From NCBI GenBank assembly GCA_964486825.1, contig CAZAQS010000042.1, positions 1-25,469 on the forward strand: a DNA stretch of 25,469 nt. Reading direction: 5' to 3'. The notes beneath the pieces are model-generated. The model saw only the letters and a list, made by a program, of their open reading frames with translations. It searched no databases and was not told the DNA's origin. Shown piece by piece: positions 21,977 to 25,469 of the stretch. Source of the DNA: CAZAQS01 sp964486825. GTDB taxonomy: Bacteria; Chloroflexota; Anaerolineae; Anaerolineales; UBA4823. A program made the position numbers and the translations under genes. The first letter of the stretch is position 1; every line of letters begins with the position of its first letter.

Positions 21977-22684
21977 ATGGAAAGTATGAATGGAACACCC
22001 ACCTTAAAGATCACGAACATCACCAAACGTTATGGATCAGGGGCAACTGAGGTGACAGCTGTGCGAGATGTCTCCTTGACGATCGCTCCCGGCGAGATCG
22101 TATTAATCATGGGACCATCAGGTTCAGGAAAGACTACTCTGCTCTCTATGCTCGGAGCACTCCTGAAACCTAGCGAGGGCGCCATACAGTTAAATGGGGA
22201 AATCATCAGCGTTCTCGCTGAGAAACGGTTACCCTCTATCCGGTTGCGCTATTTTGGATTCATCTTCCAGGATTTCAACCTGCTTTCCGCGTTAACTGTT
22301 CTAGAAAACGTGGCTATAGTAGCTGAACTGGCGGGTGTTAAAAGGAGTATGGCTCGAAAGAAAGCCTGTGAACTCTTGATCCTGCTAGGCTTGGGCGAGC
22401 GATTGAACTTCCTGCCAGAAAAGCTCTCCGGAGGGGAGAAGCAGCGGGTTGCCATCGCCCGCGCCTTGGTCAACGACCCGGAGCTGATATTAGCCGACGA
22501 ACCTACTGCCAGCCTGGACTCTAAGATTGGACAGGAGATCATGCGGTTACTGCGCCGAATCGCTAAGGATCAAGGACGCAGTGTCGTTATCGTTTCCCAC
22601 GACCAGCGCATAAAAGATATCGCGGACAGGGTCCTCTGGTTGGAGGATGGACAGATCAGGGAGATGGAAACACGGATGTTATGA
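21977..22684 (+). CDS. ABC transporter ATP-binding protein (LolD/MacB type)
   Basis: A 235-residue cytoplasmic ATPase that powers the two permeases. Walker A is GPSGSGKTT (46-54), the Q-loop is FIFQDFNLLSALT, the signature is LSGGEKQRVAIARAL, and Walker B is LILADEPTASLDS, with a switch His in VVIVSHDQR. All residues needed for hydrolysis are present. ATG 21977 is two bases after the permease stop. Confidence 0.95.
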   Translation: MESMNGTPTLKITNITKRYGSGATEVTAVRDVSLTIAPGEIVLIMGPSGSGKTTLLSMLGALLKPSEGAIQLNGEIISVLAEKRLPSIRLRYFGFIFQDFNLLSALTVLENVAIVAELAGVKRSMARKKACELLILLGLGERLNFLPEKLSGGEKQRVAIARALVNDPELILADEPTASLDSKIGQEIMRLLRRIAKDQGRSVVIVSHDQRIKDIADRVLWLEDGQIREMETRML

Positions 22685-22696
22685 TTAGGAGATATC

Positions 22697-23062
22697 ATGG
22701 TTCAGAACAGTATCCTGATTGATCTACCCATGGATTGCGAGGCTGCAATCGCAGCAGTTTCACTTAAGTTGGCTGGTGCAGGCATTTATGTGGAGTCTGC
22801 ATTCGAAATCGATTCCGCATGCGCTCCCTTTACCATAGACACTTGCCCTCATTCAGGGACATCGCCGTGTGCATGCAAGCTGGTAGTATTGAATATCTAT
22901 GAAGATCAGGGACCCCGACTGGCAGTCATCGTTCACAGTCACGAGCAATTAACTGAGTTTTGGGAAGAGGATATTAATATTGTTCAAAATCCAGTTCTCA
23001 CTCATCGAATCAGGGAGCTTCTCAGAGAACAAAAAGCCTTCCTGCTCAGGCAGCTTGGTTAA
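22697..23062 (+). CDS. Cys-rich hypothetical protein linked to the ABC transporter
   Basis: A 121-residue protein without signal peptide or membrane span. Five cysteines cluster in the first half (C14, C42, C50, C58, C60), with a distinctive CPHSG and PCACK block, and the second half is mixed helix/strand with an acidic stretch (EFWEEDI). I recognise no family. The C-x-C and C-P-H elements could bind a metal. AGGAGA precedes ATG 22697 and the gap from the ATPase gene is only 12 bases, so it belongs to the same operon and may be a sensor or regulator for it. Confidence 0.7.
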   Translation: MVQNSILIDLPMDCEAAIAAVSLKLAGAGIYVESAFEIDSACAPFTIDTCPHSGTSPCACKLVVLNIYEDQGPRLAVIVHSHEQLTEFWEEDINIVQNPVLTHRIRELLREQKAFLLRQLG

Positions 23063-23366
23063 TTATCCTGCAGCAGCTTTATTCATCAGGTTTGGACCGG
23101 TCCAATATGCGAGTTCGTTGTCTGTCTACCTGCTCCAGAAGAAGCAACCATTATAGATTACCTGGGAGTTGTTACAGGACGAGATGAGGATAAGATTCTC
23201 AGTTGCTAATCTCCATACAAAATAGCGAATAGGGATTGAAAATCTGATTGGGCATAGGCAAAACTGCCTATGCCCAATCGTCTTAATGACCCTTCGATCG
23301 GGTTTCAATACCTAATATACTTGTTCCGTAAATAATATGAGATTTCGTTATTCAGAATGAGGTGCT
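23063..23366. promoter_or_regulatory. Intergenic region with a perfect palindrome and a strong hairpin
   Basis: These 304 bases hold no supported gene. TTGGACCGGTCCAA (23092-23105) is an exact 14-base palindrome soon after the Cys-rich gene. GATTGGGCATAGGCA-AAAC-TGCCTATGCCCAATC (23246-23279) is a perfect 15-bp stem with a 4-base loop and contains the full TAGGCA-N4-TGCCTA palindrome. Neither side of the stem has a strong U-run, so it may be both a terminator for the ABC operon and an operator for the next regulator gene. Confidence 0.55.
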
Positions 23367-24047
23367 ATGACAACTGCTTCTCCTATTCGTGTCATACTTG
23401 CTGACGACCATGCTGTTGTAAGAGCCGGAATTCGACAGTTTATGGAACACGCTTCAGATATCGTGGTTGTGGGGGAGGCTGAGGATGGGGAGCAGGCCAT
23501 GGTGTTGGTTCAAAAAGTGAAACCGGATGTGGCCGTATTGGACATTCAAATGCCCAAGATGACTGGGATCGAAGTGACCCGGTGGTTGAGGGCAAACTTT
23601 CGCCACATTGGGGTGCTCGTACTTACCGCTTATGACGACGATCCTTATGTGCTTACTGTTCTTCAATCTGGGGCGAATGGTTATGTTCTCAAAACCGCCT
23701 CACCTAGAGAAATCATCCAAGCAGTTCGGGATGTACATGCCGGGAAATCAACTCTCGATGCTGTGATCGCCCAAAAACTGGTTGCCCAGATTGCCAGGCA
23801 AGCCGGAGCTCAGCCTGTTGAACGACTCTCGGATCGGGAGTTGGAAGTTCTGGTTTTGACAGCCAAAGGCTTTACCAACAAGGCAATTGGCGCCCAATTA
23901 GGGATTAGCGACCGGACGGTTCAAGGACACCTGGCGCACATATTCAATAAACTTCAGGCGGGCAGCCGGACAGAAGCCGTCATGCGAGCGGTTTCTCTTG
24001 GATGGATTCCCCAAAACATCGCTGAGAAATCAGAAGAACAATTTTGA
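23367..24047 (+). CDS. NarL/FixJ-family response regulator
   Basis: A 226-residue regulator with a receiver domain (acidic pair LADDH, phospho-acceptor D59 in VAVLDIQMP, lysine in YVLKTASP) and a C-terminal LuxR-type helix-turn-helix (LSDRELEVLVLTAKGFTNK, then IGAQLGISDRTVQGHLAHIF). GAGGT precedes ATG 23367. It overlaps the start of the truncated kinase gene by four bases, the expected partner arrangement. Because that kinase is broken in this contig, how the regulator is phosphorylated is unclear. Confidence 0.93.
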   Translation: MTTASPIRVILADDHAVVRAGIRQFMEHASDIVVVGEAEDGEQAMVLVQKVKPDVAVLDIQMPKMTGIEVTRWLRANFRHIGVLVLTAYDDDPYVLTVLQSGANGYVLKTASPREIIQAVRDVHAGKSTLDAVIAQKLVAQIARQAGAQPVERLSDRELEVLVLTAKGFTNKAIGAQLGISDRTVQGHLAHIFNKLQAGSRTEAVMRAVSLGWIPQNIAEKSEEQF

Positions 24048-24310
24048 AGTTCGGGACTCCTCATTCAAAATCAACATCATTCTTCCGCCACATAAGCGGT
24101 CTAACATTCCAACTCTTTCTCATTGTCGTCCTCCCGCTCACGATTCTGCTCCTTTTCATCACCTTTGGTAGCATCGCTCTCCACCAAAGAGCCATGCAAA
24201 CCATGGTTGGCGAGCGCGAGGAGCGAGCTGTGAGCGCAGTTGCCCGATCCGTCTCCCAGGTACTTTACAAGGGACAAATCTTCACGTGTCACTTCCTGTT
24301 AGTAGCTTAA
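24044..24310 (+). pseudogene. N-terminal stub of a sensor histidine kinase
   Basis: An 88-residue frame starting at TTG 24044 inside the regulator's stop. It has a basic N-terminus, one membrane helix (about residues 20-46, LFLIVVLPLTILLLFITFG) and an external segment ALHQRAMQTMVGEREERAV typical of the sensor region of NarL-partner kinases. Homology fades after VARSVSQVL and the frame stops at 24310. No HisKA, ATPase or second membrane helix follows. The missing part was presumably lost by deletion or assembly error, joining it directly to the riboswitch leader. Confidence 0.72.
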
Positions 24311-24440
24311 GTGGTAATTAACCCGATAAAGACCTGGGAAAATTAATATAGAGAAAAATAGGAGAAATGGCTTATTGCTGTAAACTTCCCTAAGTTGTAA
24401 GATTATTGCCAGTAAAGCAAGTCCTTGAAAAAGGTTCGAT

Positions 24441-24531
24441 AAAGGTAAAACCGGCGAAAGTCGGTGACACAAAGCCCAGGGTCTACAGTGAGAGCATTGC
24501 TCTTGCCAGGACAGCCAGGTTGCCGGACTTT
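24441..24531 (+). ncRNA. Cyclic di-GMP-I (GEMM-I) riboswitch aptamer
   Basis: The sequence follows the GEMM-I layout. P1 pairs AAAG (24441-24444) with CTTT (24528-24531). GGTAAAACC opens the first arm, whose ACCGGC/GTCGGT stem is capped by a GAAA tetraloop (24456-24459). GACACAAAGCC forms the conserved junction, where the V. cholerae Vc2 aptamer has GACGCAAAGCC. The second arm ends in CAGCCAGGTTGCCGG, the expected tetraloop receptor. An extra hairpin AGAGC-ATT-GCTCT lies within the second arm. A terminator follows at once, so ligand binding should control read-through into the sortase-like gene. Confidence 0.87.
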
Positions 24532-24550
24532 GGAGTGAACGATCCAAGAC

Positions 24551-24581
24551 TCAGGCCTGGTTAGATCGGGCCTGATTTTTT
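24551..24581 (+). terminator. Riboswitch expression platform (intrinsic terminator)
   Basis: TCAGGCC (24551-24557) pairs with GGCCTGA (24569-24575) over an 11-base loop and is followed by six Ts. It lies 19 bases after the aptamer. TTGGA (24531-24535) can pair with TCCAA (24543-24547), and its first base is the last base of P1. Alternative pairing between aptamer and terminator is therefore possible, but I cannot tell whether c-di-GMP turns the gene on or off. Confidence 0.82.
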
Positions 24582-24600
24582 ATTGGAGGTCACATTACAA

Positions 24601-25431
24601 ATGAAGCTATCGTACCGGTTCTCAATTTTTATCAGCCTGGTGTTCGTTCTCCTCGTATTTTCTTGGATTACTGAAAAAATTGAATCGATTTCCCCAATCA
24701 GTGGTGTTACCGTTGGCAAACACATCCCCGTGGTTCGAGCTAAGGCGCGATCAATAGCTGCCCAAACCCCACCTCCAACCCCAGCTATCACTCAAACACC
24801 ACCTGAAGCAGTACCCGTCACTGCACCCACGACCTTCCCCTTCGAAAGGTTTCTCCTGGAAAGGATCCCGGAAGGTCTGGTTGAAGGAGGATTGAGTACC
24901 CCAGCACTTGCGTATCTTACGCATTCAGAGGGCCTTCACGGCTTCATAGACCAGGTAGTGAACGAGCAGGGAGAGGAGCTACGCGGGGTTTATGTGGAGG
25001 ATATCCTGGCGCTTCCGGTCGTGCAGCAGCCGGATGGGGATGTCGCATTTGTGGATAGTATGTTAGGGACGGTAACACAGTTTCAGAGCGCTGCTCTTCA
25101 TGGTGTGACTGGCCTCCTGGCTCACAACTTCTTGTCTGGTGAATTGTTCTTTAACCTGGAAAAAGATCAGGTAGTAAATTTGATCTATGGAGACGGTCTG
25201 GTCAAGCGCTATTTAGTAACGGATATTCAAAGCTTTAAGAAGCTCGCTGGCGATCTGAAAAACAGCCATTATCTTAGCCTGGAGAGCGGAGACCAGCTTA
25301 GTACCCCTGAGCTCTTCCAGCGAGTATATACGGGTGGGGATCAGGTTACCTTCCAAACCTGCATCAAAAAGGGAAATGATTGGAGCTGGGGGAGGATATT
25401 TATCATTGCTACCCCCCTGCTGGAGAATTGA
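24601..25431 (+). CDS. Exported sortase-like protein under c-di-GMP riboswitch control
   Basis: A 276-residue protein with one N-terminal membrane helix (about 8-24), a Pro/Thr-rich linker (about 55-80) and a C-terminal domain with sortase-like landmarks. These are H175 in GLLAHNFLSG, strands FFNLEKDQVVNLIYGDG and VKRYLVTDIQSF, C254 in VTFQTCIKK, and R265 in WGRIFIIATP. H, C and R in this order match the sortase triad, but the surrounding motifs differ from classical TLxTC, so the assignment is tentative. If right, it would join surface proteins covalently to a target. GGAGGT precedes ATG 24601 by ten bases. The leader carries the c-di-GMP aptamer and terminator, fitting a role in surface attachment. 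Confidence 0.75.
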   Translation: MKLSYRFSIFISLVFVLLVFSWITEKIESISPISGVTVGKHIPVVRAKARSIAAQTPPPTPAITQTPPEAVPVTAPTTFPFERFLLERIPEGLVEGGLSTPALAYLTHSEGLHGFIDQVVNEQGEELRGVYVEDILALPVVQQPDGDVAFVDSMLGTVTQFQSAALHGVTGLLAHNFLSGELFFNLEKDQVVNLIYGDGLVKRYLVTDIQSFKKLAGDLKNSHYLSLESGDQLSTPELFQRVYTGGDQVTFQTCIKKGNDWSWGRIFIIATPLLEN

Positions 25432-25469
25432 CTGCTTTCATTCCCGGAAACTGGTTTGAGTGTTTCTTT

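Noticed and set aside
24431..24465. tRNA-like GGTTCGA near a stem
   Set aside because: No cloverleaf forms; the sequence is explained by the leader and aptamer of the c-di-GMP riboswitch.

Overview
The window looks like a chromosomal contig of an uncultured Chloroflexota bacterium, probably from the Anaerolineae. This is an inference from gene content, not from a marker gene. The clues are moderate GC, a DUF2085 and a DUF1461/TIGR01906 membrane protein, an archaeal-type (type II) GAPDH in a bacterial setting, NarL- and PhoB-type two-component genes, and a GEMM-I riboswitch ahead of a sortase-like exported protein. A run of 10 Ns (14998-15007) shows it is a draft scaffold. No rRNA, tRNA, CRISPR array, transposase or phage gene was seen.

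Layout. 1-3236 (minus strand): the 5' part of a cystathionine beta-synthase/cysteine synthase gene, lgt, a DUF2085 membrane protein, a class I methyltransferase and a small His-rich secreted protein. 3403-5741 (minus): a tight three-gene operon of membrane cupredoxin, CcdA/DsbD-like membrane protein and LysM-M23 peptidase. 6085-8457: a small CCxHH membrane protein (plus) converging on an L,D-transpeptidase, preceded on the minus strand by a DsbA-like thioredoxin-fold protein. The first active-site Cys codon of that DsbA is an in-frame TGA, followed by a hairpin fitting the bacterial SECIS rules, so it is a probable selenoprotein. 8683-13960 (plus): CopA-type Cu+ ATPase, two small membrane proteins, a degenerate McrB-like AAA protein, a YHS-domain protein and a DUF1461 protein. 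14125-15898 (plus): type II GAPDH, a single-HMA metallochaperone-like protein and a coiled-coil microprotein. 16019-16898 (minus): three successive small SHOCT-domain membrane proteins. 17137-19510: a membrane-anchored cytochrome c facing a PhoB-type regulator, a histidine kinase with an internal deletion, and a CcdA-like 3' fragment. 19765-23062 (plus): two FtsX/MacB-type permeases, a LolD-like ATPase and a Cys-rich protein. 23367-25431 (plus): a NarL-type regulator, the N-terminal stub of a histidine kinase, then a cyclic-di-GMP-I riboswitch with terminator controlling a sortase-like exported protein.

The central theme is metal (probably copper) handling and redox at the cell envelope. CopA, HMA, YHS, cupredoxin, the CcdA-like protein and the thioredoxin-fold protein lie together with cell-wall enzymes (M23 and L,D-transpeptidase). 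Three signalling or redox genes are truncated with no visible insertion sequence. A short motif, ATAGGCARAA, often as an imperfect TAGGCA-N4-TGCCTA palindrome, recurs in the intergenic gaps and may be a shared regulatory site. The points most worth following are the Sec-DsbA, the c-di-GMP riboswitch/sortase-like unit, the intergenic motif and the AAA protein that has lost its ATPase residues.
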